Positions 43,444-51,865 of a stretch of DNA of 64,000 nucleotides are shown here, piece after piece. The first letter of the stretch is position 1, and the number at the start of each line of letters is the position of its first letter. Below the pieces are notes generated by a model. That model was not told the DNA's origin, made no database searches, and saw only the letters and a program-made list of their open reading frames with translations. The stretch is from Oikopleura dioica (lineage: Eukaryota > Chordata > Appendicularia > Copelata > Oikopleuridae): positions 13,772,501 through 13,836,500 of the forward strand of contig OU015568.1 in assembly GCA_907165135.1 (NCBI GenBank). Direction: 5' to 3'. The position numbers and the translations under genes were made by a program.

Positions 43444-44349
43444 TCATTCTAATGACTCTTCATTCTCCGATGTGTCGTTTTCCTCCATCTGTTTCAATTG
43501 AGCGGAAATGACTTTGCCGATAAAAGAACACGGATGAGTAGGAAGACTTTCACCATAGATTTCGTAGTCATGTTTGTTACCACCGTCGTTTCCCACCGAT
43601 GATGAAGTAGATCCTCTTGTCCGCTCCCTGCACTCCTGCAAATAACTCTTTCGAAACAGTTCGTCAAATATCGCACCATCTTTTCCAGCAAAAAGAGCAG
43701 CGCGCTTACAATCGTTGATATCCTTTAGTTTAAGAGGGATCCCACATTTCACCTTGTATTCGGCTTCGGTTTTGCACAAAACGTACAATATTTTACAAGA
43801 AGCAGTTCCAACGGGGTCCTTGTCTTTGATTGTTTTCAACATGTTGTGAAATTCAAAAGTCCGTCGAGAACAGTTGGCTTCAGGCTTTTCATTGTCGGCA
43901 ATTTTCAAACCTTCGAAAGCTCCAGAAATAACATCCTCTTTATCATTTAGAATGGGATTATCTACTGATAAAGAAGACGCGGACTCGGAGTTCGGAATCG
44001 TTGATGATTGCAGTCCAGGCGCGAGGGAATTGCCGTCGTCGTCTAACTTGCGTTTGCGATGGGCCCCATCTGAGCACATTAAATAGTCTCCATCCGCAGC
44101 TCCAGCAGAGTAGAACTGCTCAACAAGCAGCAAAAGACGTGCGCAAGAAAGGTTCAATTCGTGAGAAAGCGCGTCAAAGATAGCTAGAAATAGGTAAGTG
44201 ATTAATTGAACGAAAGCACCTTGCTCATTCTGAAGAGCTAGATCCGCCGCCGCAAAGTCGTCAAACTGCTTCATTTCCTCGCGCTTTCCTAAAAAAACTC
44301 GCTGAAGAATGGCAATACACTTTTTGCCATCATTAAGCGAGTAGTGCAT
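43444..44349 (-). CDS. Hypothetical protein, 301 aa
   Basis: ATG 44349 (MHYSLNDGKKCIAILQRVFL) to TGA at 43444. The first 95 residues form a helical domain (FVQLITYLFLAIFDALSHEL ... LLLLVEQFY), then an acidic linker with KRKLDDD, then a mixed domain with FHNMLKTIKDKDPVGTASC and several Cys. The tail is acidic (MEENDTSENEE). A short intron around 44190 is possible because an AG/GT pair lies there. No family recognised. Confidence 0.55.
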   Translation of the reverse strand: MHYSLNDGKKCIAILQRVFLGKREEMKQFDDFAAADLALQNEQGAFVQLITYLFLAIFDALSHELNLSCARLLLLVEQFYSAGAADGDYLMCSDGAHRKRKLDDDGNSLAPGLQSSTIPNSESASSLSVDNPILNDKEDVISGAFEGLKIADNEKPEANCSRRTFEFHNMLKTIKDKDPVGTASCKILYVLCKTEAEYKVKCGIPLKLKDINDCKRAALFAGKDGAIFDELFRKSYLQECRERTRGSTSSSVGNDGGNKHDYEIYGESLPTHPCSFIGKVISAQLKQMEENDTSENEESLE

Positions 44350-44553
44350 AAAGTAAAGTTGCCAGGTAAGCTCGCTGAATATATTTCAATTTTCAGCGCA
44401 AGAAAAAATTGCGCCCTCATCGATCAACGAAAGCGCGCCTGATCAAGAGCGTATTTAATTCTCATCAGCGCCATACTTGACGAGAATGGGTAAATATGAT
44501 TGAGCTTTGAGAAAGTGACAAAAAGCTCTGCATTGCCTTGCTTGACAACGTTT

Positions 44554-44799
44554 TTACTCAATATAGGCAAGGGTTGGAGCTATCTTGTCAAGTTCACAAA
44601 CGACAATATTATGAAATACATTCCCCTGTGTCCAGTGATATAATTCTAAATAATACTGAACACGGGGAATGATTAAATATAATTGAACACTCGACTTACC
44701 CGCTTCAGCTAAAACATTCCATAAGGGCAAACTTGCCCAAGCCGTAGAAAGTGATTCAAGTCGCTGAGCAAAATTCTCGTGCTCCTTTTTCGACGACAT
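44554..44799 (-). CDS. Small hypothetical protein, 81 aa
   Basis: ATG 44799 (MSSKKEHENFAQRLESL) runs to a stop at 44554. The first 30 residues look coding and helical. A GT-AG pair inside (GTAAGTCGAG ... TGTTCAG) would shorten the protein if spliced, so the second half is uncertain. It lies at the outer end of the right-arm gene block. Confidence 0.35.
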   Translation of the reverse strand: MSSKKEHENFAQRLESLSTAWASLPLWNVLAEAGKSSVQLYLIIPRVQYYLELYHWTQGNVFHNIVVCELDKIAPTLAYIE

Positions 44800-44943
44800 A
44801 ATCAAATTGTCGCGATATTCTATAAATTCCTTCTTTTTAAAATCGATTCCTAAAAGAGAGCTCCCCTAACAGCTCCATTTAGTGGCATCAAGTGCGCCAA
44901 TGTAAAGTAGAATAAAAACATCGGTAAAGTAGAGTGTTGAACA

Positions 44944-45447
44944 TAAAATGAATAATGAGCTCGAGAAAAATAAAATGACTCGGTATATAAAAACGTTTAT
45001 TTTTATAATGATTTTTAGCGACAACAAGTCTACCGGCTTGATCTTCCTCCTTTGAACCTGCAAAGATGAAAAGAAAACTACTCAGAAACTTTAATAAATG
45101 AATCGTAAAATGAACCTTCAATTCTTGCGTCGAATATTTTCTCACGAACGTGTTCTGTAGTAAATTATTAAAATGCTGTCAAAACCAGATAAACTCCATA
45201 ATGATTTCTTTATACCTAAATTAAATGAAACGTTAATCCATTCACCTGTTTCCTCCTTAATATCCCAGATAACTATAATAAATGAAACGTAAAAGTAAGT
45301 CATTACATCCTATTGACAACGATGAAAACGTGTGAATACTTAAATAAAATGATCCATAAATAAGGAACTTGACTATAAATTCTCGGATGAGATAAAATGA
45401 AGCTAAAATTGTACAACCCGAAACACTGTGGATAAACTCATAAAATG
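44944..45447 (+). repeat. Array of TAAAATG motifs (right subterminal)
   Basis: Exact TAAAATG begins at 44944, 44971, 45106, 45169, 45345, 45393 and 45441, with near matches at 45004 (TATAATG), 45094, 45222 and 45278. The spacing is again close to 50-60 bp and the orientation is the same as in the left array, not inverted. TAAAATGAAGCTAAAATTG here matches the fullest left-side units. No gene is supported between 44820 and 45550. Confidence 0.7.
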
Positions 45448-45507
45448 AAACCAAAAAAAAACTGATTTTCTTCTATTCGTAAAATTCGAATAAATACTGT
45501 ATTAATC

Positions 45508-45515
45508 TATATAAG
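45508..45515 (+). promoter_or_regulatory. TATA box (TATATAAG)
   Basis: TATATAAG about 38-45 bp before the ATG at 45553, directly after the TAAAATG array. Confidence 0.5.
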
Positions 45516-45552
45516 CGGCTGATTCTTTTGTTTCCGTCAGACATAAAAAAAC

Positions 45553-45811
45553 ATGAAGAGAGGTAAGAGCTTATTTTGGAATTTATTTTTAACGCTTAGG
45601 CCGAAACGGAGAGTTTAAACTCGGGCTCAGAGAAAATACACTGAAAGCCTTTAACATTCCAATAATAGATGATTCTGTTTTTGAGGATTTAGCCAGACGA
45701 CTACGCCAGTTTCATATTAACTGGCGTTTGGACGAATCATCAGACGAAGAAATAGAAAACATGGATTACTTTGTTAACAACGCCACATCTACCAGTATGG
45801 ATTGGAAATAA
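45553..45811 (+). CDS. Small spliced acidic protein, 73 aa
   Basis: Exons 45553-45562 and 45600-45811, a 37-bp intron with GTAAG and TTAG, total a multiple of three. MKRGRNGEFKLGLREN, then IPIIDDSVFEDLARRLRQF, then an acidic DESSDEEIENMDYF tail. It has its own TATA box. Unknown; the size and acidic helix would suit a transcription or replication cofactor, without direct evidence. Confidence 0.55.
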
Positions 45812-46068
45812 ATTTGAATAAACATTGAAAACCCATTTATCATCGACAACTGAAAGCAAAATAAATAAATAGAAGAGAGAGGTTTAAAATTAACTGTAGC
45901 TTATAAAACATTTTCTTTAAAATGAAAACAGTTTTCTTTAAATCATCTGAATCCACTTTGCCAATGAAATAAATACGACAAAATAAAATTTTATCTTTGT
46001 ATTTTTAAATTAAAGAGAAGGGAAACAAGAAAGAATACATATTAGAGCAGAATGGCAGTGAGTGTTTT

Positions 46069-46422
46069 TTAGTAGTAACGAGAAGCGCTACGGTAGCGGA
46101 CAGAGTAGGATCTTCGGATGGTGGCATACTTCAGTGTTTCGTCAGAGAACTGGGAGTGCATTGGAGGCTCTTCTTTCGTAGTCATCGCAGCTAATCCGAC
46201 AGATTTTGGGTAGGGTGGTGGCGGGCAATGAAGGACTGAGTTGACAGAAGCTTTTGTCATGGCGCCGAGATTGGTCTTGGTATTTGTATCGATCCAAAGA
46301 GCTCTCTGGTTAATTTCCTTGATTGGGTATTGATACGAGACGAATTGTTTCTTGAAGAAGCTGACCATCTTTTTCGCGACTCCCTTTTTCTTTGGCTTAA
46401 CTTGCTCGATTGGTACAATCAT
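46069..46422 (-). CDS. Small PPPPY-motif basic protein, 117 aa
   Basis: ATG 46422 (MIVPIEQVKPKKKGVAKKMV) with a basic amphipathic start, a central CPPPPYPKSVG that contains PPxY, and a Tyr/Arg/Ser-rich end (IRRSYSVRYRSASRYY). A TATA box is 38-44 bp upstream. With the 366-aa PPxY protein it forms a set of likely Nedd4/ESCRT-binding proteins. Confidence 0.55.
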   Translation of the reverse strand: MIVPIEQVKPKKKGVAKKMVSFFKKQFVSYQYPIKEINQRALWIDTNTKTNLGAMTKASVNSVLHCPPPPYPKSVGLAAMTTKEEPPMHSQFSDETLKYATIRRSYSVRYRSASRYY

Positions 46423-46459
46423 GTTGCTGTGTTTGATACCTGTTGCAAGAAAGTAGTGG

Positions 46460-46466
46460 TTTTATA
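46460..46466 (-). promoter_or_regulatory. TATA box (TATAAAA)
   Basis: TATAAAA on the minus strand 38-44 bp upstream of the ATG at 46422. Confidence 0.55.
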
Positions 46467-46765
46467 TGGACTCTGGAGCTGAGTGCGCCAACTAGGTGCC
46501 TCAGAAGGATCAAACGAGCCGCCAACAAGTACTGCCGAAAGATAAATCACACCGCCATAAAACAATAACAATATCCGGCGATATCAGTTGTGCTTTCCCA
46601 AGATCGCACTTGATTTTGATAGATAAACAAGGTGCGAATAAATCTGATGTTATTTCAACTGTAAAATTGGAGATACACAAATTGATATTCAATTTGTCGG
46701 AACTAATTAAGATTCTAGATCAAACCAAGAGCAGCTGACAACTCTCGCTCAATGAACATCTGCGC

Positions 46766-46773
46766 TATAAAAA
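46766..46773 (+). promoter_or_regulatory. TATA box (TATAAAAA)
   Basis: TATAAAAAGG on the plus strand 60-67 bp before the ATG at 46833. Confidence 0.5.
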
Positions 46774-46832
46774 GGTTGACCCTGGCTCCAAAATTTCATA
46801 AAACAAAAAATCAAATTTTCGAAAAAGCAAAA

Positions 46833-46985
46833 ATGAATTTTTTCATCTTCGCCCTCGCTCTTCTCGTCCTCTTCTACATCTTCGCCATCGTTTGCGCTTT
46901 TGGCCTCCTCGCTGCTACCTGCTTTGTAATTGTCAAGTTCAACTTATTTTTTGCCAGCCTTATTCCTGCTTCTTTTGGAAAATAA
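46833..46985 (+). CDS. Small double-hydrophobic membrane protein, 50 aa
   Basis: ATG 46833 gives a protein that is almost entirely hydrophobic: NFFIFALALLVLFYIFAIVC, then FGLLAATCFVIVKFNLFFAS, ending PASFGK. Two short spans with a hairpin are likely. A TATA box is correctly placed. Like the small membrane proteins near the left end, it may be a viroporin-like product. Confidence 0.5.
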   Translation: MNFFIFALALLVLFYIFAIVCAFGLLAATCFVIVKFNLFFASLIPASFGK

Positions 46986-47095
46986 ATTGTAAAAAAAAAT
47001 AAGATGTCCTTTTTAGAATTCTTCAAAAAAAATATAGAAACATTTTTAAAATATTCTCACACCCAATATCATTACGCAAATAATTCAGGCTGAGC

Positions 47096-47888
47096 TTCAT
47101 TTGTTCAAATATATTAGGTTTTATTGAATGATAGGAGGGTTTAGGCAGTGAAAGGGATTACGGTGTTTGGCTAGTGAGAAAAAGATTGAGCGCCCAGCAG
47201 ATAATTCAGCAGCGGCAGCAGCGTGATAAGAAGTCGTCGTTGTTGTTGACGCGGCGCGGGGCGGGCGGGCAGAGCTAAAAATCAATGGTGAGAAAGAATG
47301 TTCGAGAGAATCGATGGATAGAATGTTCTAGAGGAAGATGACTAACCGGAAGAAAGAGCGGAGGCGGGGGGAAGGCGAGTTAATCCTTGAGCGTGGATCT
47401 GCGCTCCGAATGGCGCGCTGGGATTGGAGCGCTGGTCGGTGCAGCGAAGAGAAGCGGGGCATAAGCACAAGTTAGCGTATTTTCTTTTTCTAAACGTAGC
47501 TTTGTTAGGGTTAGAGATAAGTTAAGAGTAAGGGGATAGCATAAAAACGTTCAGTAGCGTTAGAAATGGGGGATAGTGCGTTTAAAATAATTTTTTTTAT
47601 TTAATAGGCGAAATAGTAGTGACTGACCATTAGAAAAGCGCTACAGTGGAGTGGACTGAAAATCACGCCGCCCTATAGTGTAAGATGGTGCATGCATGTA
47701 ATGCATGTGCATCTGCACTTTGGTGGTGGTGTTAATGCTCTCATTTTGGTGTCTGATGACTGGCAAGAAGGCCCTGAGGGGCCTTCACCCCGCACTGAGC
47801 CATGCGTACCATGGTTCAGTGCTCCACTGCTCTCTACCAATCGACTCCCAGAAAAATTATCAAATGGTCAGTCACTACTATAACTACT
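47096..47888 (-). repeat. Right terminal inverted repeat, 793 bp
   Basis: The reverse complement matches 6352-7659 apart from the 515-bp left-side expansion. It ends ...CACTACTATAACTACT at 47888. The right arm probably preserves the ancestral TIR form because it lacks the duplication. Confidence 0.93.
47615..47879. repeat. 265-bp inverted-ended unit nested in right TIR
   Basis: The exact counterpart of 6361-6625, with the same 16-bp inverted ends. Confidence 0.8.
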
Positions 47889-47894
47889 ATCCTC
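47889..47894. repeat. Target site duplication, right copy (ATCCTC)
   Basis: Identical to 6346-6351 and directly after the last base of the right TIR. On the minus strand it reads GAGGAT inside the GH1 codons for Glu-Asp. Confidence 0.95.
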
Positions 47895-48041
47895 TCTCCA
47901 GGACCCTTCAATCTGATACGAAGCTGTTGCTAAACCCCATAAAAAATCATCTGGAAAAGGAGATGTTTCTAGTTTCTCTAAAGGTTTATTGCAAGGGTCT
48001 GCGTAAAAAACCGCAAAAAATACTAAAAATATATTTTTCAT
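47889..48041 (-). pseudogene. GH1 beta-glycosidase, 5' exon (interrupted gene, N-terminal part)
   Basis: ATG 48041 opens a signal peptide (MKNIFLVFFAVFYA), then FPDDFLWGLATASYQIEG, the canonical GH1 N-terminal signature, and WRED, where the Maverick begins. The continuation GRGNSIWDD is at 6345 and leftwards. The two halves join in frame across one copy of the target duplication. Read-through into the element gives a short nonsense tail. Confidence 0.9.
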
Positions 48042-48553
48042 TTTACAAAAAAAAAAGAGAAACAGAAAACTCAATAGTGATTTCAGATTATTTGCTTTTG
48101 GAGGGTCCCGAGTAAATGTTTTACGTAATGTGCCAAGTTGCGTAAAAAATTATCATAAAAATGAAAATTTTAATACCACCAAGATTCTCCATCATATAAT
48201 AAACTCTGTCTGTGCTTGAAAAGTCGGGCCCATAAGGGATTGAACTTCAATCATTGAAGATTGATTTACGGTCAAAGAAAAGTCGAATTCCAGTTCATGT
48301 GGAGCTAAAGATGATCGCGCCCAAGTTAAACGAGAATCAGCTAATTTTCGTCGCTGAACGTGGTCAGAAAGAAAACGACAAGTGGCAGGAAATTGTGGTC
48401 GAGATCGTCGATACTTCTACGGTACTATTGACTGAGAAATGCGATTTTCGTCCATTGTTTTCTTGACATATTTTACGGAATACAAGCAGATGCATCATAA
48501 GCTACAATTAACATAATTTTGCTATATATGCCGAATAGAACCAGCTTCCTTCG

Positions 48554-48671
48554 CTTAGCGTCATACCGCGTAGAATAAACCAGTTCTCGTCCGATCACTG
48601 AAGTCAAACTACGACGGGCGGGGTTAGTACTTACATGGGTGACCGGTTGGGAATACCTCGTGCGCTAAGCA
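48554..48671 (+). rRNA. 5S rRNA gene, copy 1
   Basis: 118 bp closed by the perfect stem GCTTAGCG/CGCTAAGC. It contains the conserved internal segments TCCGATCACTGAAGTCAAAC, GGGTTAGTACTTACATGGG and GGTTGGGAATACC, followed within a few bases by a T run (48673-48677), as expected of RNA polymerase III. Confidence 0.92.
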
Positions 48672-48922
48672 TTTTTGAATTTTTTTAATGCATCCATTTA
48701 CGCAGAGAACGCTTTCGCATTGTATTGTTGATGAATCAAGTCATCAGTCATCGAAAAAAATCCGAATGTTTGAGTAAAGCAAGCATTGAGCGTTGAGCTT
48801 GCCTGGCGGGCGGCGTGGCAGATGTGAAAAAGCGCCCTCTACCGCGCGCTTTTCTGAAAAGAGGCCGAAAATAGGAGCGTGCAGCGACAAAACGACCTCG
48901 AAATCAAGCACCCCTTTTCGTT

Positions 48923-48962
48923 ACTCATCCCATTTTTGAGTCCGATTTCGATTGTCTAACAG
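48923..48962 (+). ncRNA. Spliced-leader (SL) RNA gene, 40-nt leader, copy 1
   Basis: ACTCATCCCATTTTTGAGTC ... GTCTAACAG followed by GTAAGAATCG is the Oikopleura 40-nt trans-spliced leader with its 5' splice site. The 3' end of the SL RNA cannot be fixed from sequence; the downstream C/T-rich part to about 49030 is included in the duplicated arm. It lies 250 bp downstream of, and on the same strand as, a 5S gene, an arrangement I recall being described for larvaceans. Confidence 0.9.
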
Positions 48963-49101
48963 GTAAGAATCGTCTCCAAGCCTTCTCTCTCCTATCCCTC
49001 TCGCCTCTTACAAACGCTAAATCTTGTCCAAATCAAAGACTGCTCTACCTGGAGCTGCTAGAGTCTTAGTGACGCGCTTTTTTTAAGGTTCTGGAAGTTC
49101 T

Positions 49102-49977
49102 GAAAAAATTGGCCCGTCAAGGTCACGTTACCGGATGGTCAAGGGTAAGGCACGTGTCAGTTCCGCTCACTAATTGGTTTCCGCCACGTGTTGAAAATCT
49201 AACCGCATTGATTTAAGTCAAAGATATTTTTGCAGGAAAGCCCATTCGCAGGAATCAATTTTAGAGAGCAACATGAAAATTAAACGAGAGATCCGTGTGT
49301 AGATAAATATACTCATAAGTACTTAATTAATCAAAGGGAAACTGTCGCAAAAAAAGAACCTCATGAAGAAACTTCTAAACAGAGATTAAATCCCAAACCG
49401 ATACTCAGGGCAGTGGCTTCCTTCAATTGAGTGGCTAATCTTGAAGGATCTTTCTCTTGAATTGCTTGGTTCTCATCATCGTCTCTTCTCGGAAAAAATT
49501 GATGTTCGAACGTAAGAGAGTATTTGTCCACGGAGTATAACGATGTTCAGTCTTCTATGACTATTGCAACAATCAAGAAACGTGGCCGTCAAGGGCGTCA
49601 TCTTGGCGAATTATTTTTTAATGAAACTCCCCGTAATTCGGAAGATTATGAAGAATTTGAGGCTATGTTAAATAATTGATTTAAAATTTTTGCTAATAAG
49701 ATTAAAGACTTCTTGCTAATCAGTTGAATTCGACGGTGAATGAAAACGGACCCGCCCCTCCAAATCTCTCGTTTTCTCTTGTTCCTCCTATGTCTGACCT
49801 TGGAGCAAATGTCTCTTCCTTGATTTCACAAATGCCAAGTTTCGTTAGATCGACCCGGAAGTTCAAATACTACCCGATTCTCGGGAGGAAAAAACTCGTC
49901 AAATTGCTCTGAATCTGGTAAAACCAAATGTAAATTGAATTTTTAAAAATATTAAAACGTAAATGTTAAAACAATCT
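49102..49977. other. Palindrome spacer, left part, no clear gene
   Basis: Unique spacer between the palindrome arms. Short frames occur (a basic to acidic frame ending near 49678 with RGRQGRHLGELFFNETP, and one at 49730-49912), possibly remnants of a mobile element, but neither has a supported start and splice structure. Confidence 0.35.
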
Positions 49978-50774
49978 AGACCGCGGGCAAACAAATAGGT
50001 TAAAATAAAAAAATAAAATAAAATAAAATAAAATAAAATAAAGAACCCTTTGTGGTAAAGCTTTGAAACTTTGGGACAATATGTATTTGGGCCCAACTAA
50101 AAAAATTATTATTGAAAATTTTTTTGTGTGACCACGTGATCACGGGTTACAGACCCTCGAAAAGCTAGAAAAGCTTGCCGAGCTTGATCCCCTTATGGCA
50201 TCATCTTCTCGTTAGGCCAAAAAGAAAGGTCTTGGTTTGTTCTAGTGGTTTAGTCAAAAAAATTCTTGGTGCCATCTTTACAGGACACGCTTGAAGCTAT
50301 ATAAGGACCCAAAACTCGCTAAAATTGAGGTAAAAATCCAGGTTTTACGGGTTGCTCAGGCCAAAATACAATGCAAAAAGGGCCATTTTGGACGCTTCAC
50401 TTCCCTCTAGCGAGTCATGTGATCTCGCCACCAAAAATGTTTTGGATTCTATAGGAAGGACTTTTTGTGCTCTTTCATCTGAGCTACATTATGATCACCT
50501 GCGGTCAGGGGATCGAGGTTGGCAAGCTTTTCTAGCTTTTCGAGGGTCCGTATCACTTGATCACGTGATCAAACCAAAAAAATTTCAATAACAAATTTTT
50601 AAGATGGGCCAAAATAGATATAGTCCCAAAGTTTTGGGCAGTTACCGGAAGGGGTTTTAGGGGTTGATTTTTTGCTCGTCGACCCTAACTATTTCTTCCG
50701 ATGAATTGATTATGAGATGACTCAAACCGATGAAAACTTTTTTTAGTTTTAACCTATTTGTTTGCCCGCGGTCT
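49978..50774. mobile_element. Foldback/MITE-like element, about 800 bp
   Basis: The ends are inverted AGACCGCGGGCAAACAAATA GGTTAAAA (49978-50005 and 50747-50774), and the inverted homology continues inward for about 250 bp per side, including CTCGAAAAGCTAGAAAAGCT at 50156 and its complement at 50523, and ACGTGATCA boxes. No coding frame is convincing. An (AAAAT)n run lies just inside the left end (50008-50042). A non-autonomous DNA transposon or foldback element is the best reading. Confidence 0.7.
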
Positions 50775-51117
50775 GGGCTGTTTTTCTTCTTAAATGACAT
50801 GAAATCTTTTAAGCATCATTTTGAGAGGTCACACTTTATCCAAACTACTTTATTTTGTCAGCTCTAGAATCGGACCAGAAGTGACTTTTCTAAAATTGAA
50901 ATCGGTCAATTTCTTTAAAGTTATCTGCTGGTTCCAAAGAGATAATGTTCCAGGGTTTATACGGCAGAAGTGGGCTTGAGAACTTCCAGAACCTTAAAAA
51001 AAGCGCGTCACTAAGACTCTAGCAGCTCCAGGTAGAGCAGTCTTTGATTTGGACAAGATTTAGCGTTTGTAAGAGGCGAGAGGGATAGGAGAGAGAAGGC
51101 TTGGAGACGATTCTTAC

Positions 51118-51157
51118 CTGTTAGACAATCGAAATCGGACTCAAAAATGGGATGAGT
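51118..51157 (-). ncRNA. Spliced-leader RNA gene, copy 2
   Basis: Exact reverse-complement copy of the 40-nt leader at 48923-48962, again followed by GTAAGAATCG on its own strand. Confidence 0.9.
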
Positions 51158-51405
51158 AACGAAAAGGGGTGCTTGATTTCGAGGTCGTTTTGTCGCTGCA
51201 CGCTCCTATTTTCGGCCTCTTTTCAGAAAAGCGCGCGGTAGAGGGCGCTTTTTCACATCTGCCACGCCGCCCGCCAGGCAAGCTCAACGCTCAATGCTTG
51301 CTTTACTCAAACATTCGGATTTTTCGATGACTGATGACTTGATTCATCAACAATACAATGCGAAAGCGTTCTCTGCGTAAATGGATGCATTAAAAAATTC
51401 AAAAT

Positions 51406-51523
51406 GCTTAGCGCACGAGGTATTCCCAACCGGTCACCCATGTAAGTACTAACCCCGCCCGTCGTAGTTTGACTTCAGTGATCGGACGAGAACTGGTTTA
51501 TTCTACGCGGTATGACGCTAAGC
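51406..51523 (-). rRNA. 5S rRNA gene, copy 2
   Basis: 118-bp inverted copy of 48554-48671 with the same closing stem and internal promoter segments. Confidence 0.92.
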
Positions 51524-51865
51524 GAAGGAAGCTGGTTCTATTCGGCATATATAGCAAAATTATGTTAATTGTAGCTTATGATGCATCTGCTTGTATTCCG
51601 TAAAATATGTCAAGAAAACAATGGACGAAAATCGCATTTCTCAGTCAATAGTACCGTAGAAGTATCGACGATCTCGACCACAATTTCCTGCCACTTGTCG
51701 TTTTCTTTCTGACCACGTTCAGCGACGAAAATTAGCTGATTCTCGTTTAACTTGGGCGCGATCATCTTTAGCTCCACATGAACTGGAATTCGACTTTTCT
51801 TTGACCGTAAATTGAGAAGATCTTCAATTTATTCATATCAAAAGTGCCTATTTTAGAGCTCAGAA

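Larger units (their letters stand above)
6352..47888. mobile_element. Complete Maverick/Polinton (adintovirus-like) element, 41.5 kb
   Basis: The ends are inverted repeats beginning AGTAGTTATAGTAGTGACTG and ending with its complement, flanked by the 6-bp duplication ATCCTC. Inside are the hallmark genes: protein-primed DNA polymerase B, retroviral-type integrase, FtsK/HerA ATPase and a capsid-like protein. AG...CT termini, a 6-bp duplication and this gene set define Mavericks/Polintons. At 41,537 bp it is about twice the usual animal size (15-25 kb). No core gene shows a frame-breaking lesion and the host target still reads in frame, so it may be young and possibly active. Genes are mainly plus strand up to 27.6 kb and minus strand after it. 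Confidence 0.95.
48265..49101 (+). repeat. Left arm of 5S/SL palindrome, 837 bp
   Basis: Nearly identical, inverted, to 50979-51811. It carries a fragment of a host coding frame (about 48300-48466, VHVELKMIAPKLNENQLIF), a 5S rRNA gene and a spliced-leader gene, all on the plus strand; the other arm has them on the minus strand. The arms differ only by a few small changes, so they are recently duplicated or homogenised. Confidence 0.92.
50979..51811 (-). repeat. Right arm of 5S/SL palindrome, 833 bp
   Basis: Inverted copy of 48265-49101. With the 1.9-kb spacer it forms a 3.5-kb palindrome. Confidence 0.92.

Noticed and set aside
46496-46738. Plus-strand 80-codon frame between the PPPPY gene and the small membrane gene
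   Set aside because: It starts with GTG, overlaps the opposite gene's promoter, and an ATG upstream is cut off by a stop. An AG acceptor would be needed and the evidence is too thin.
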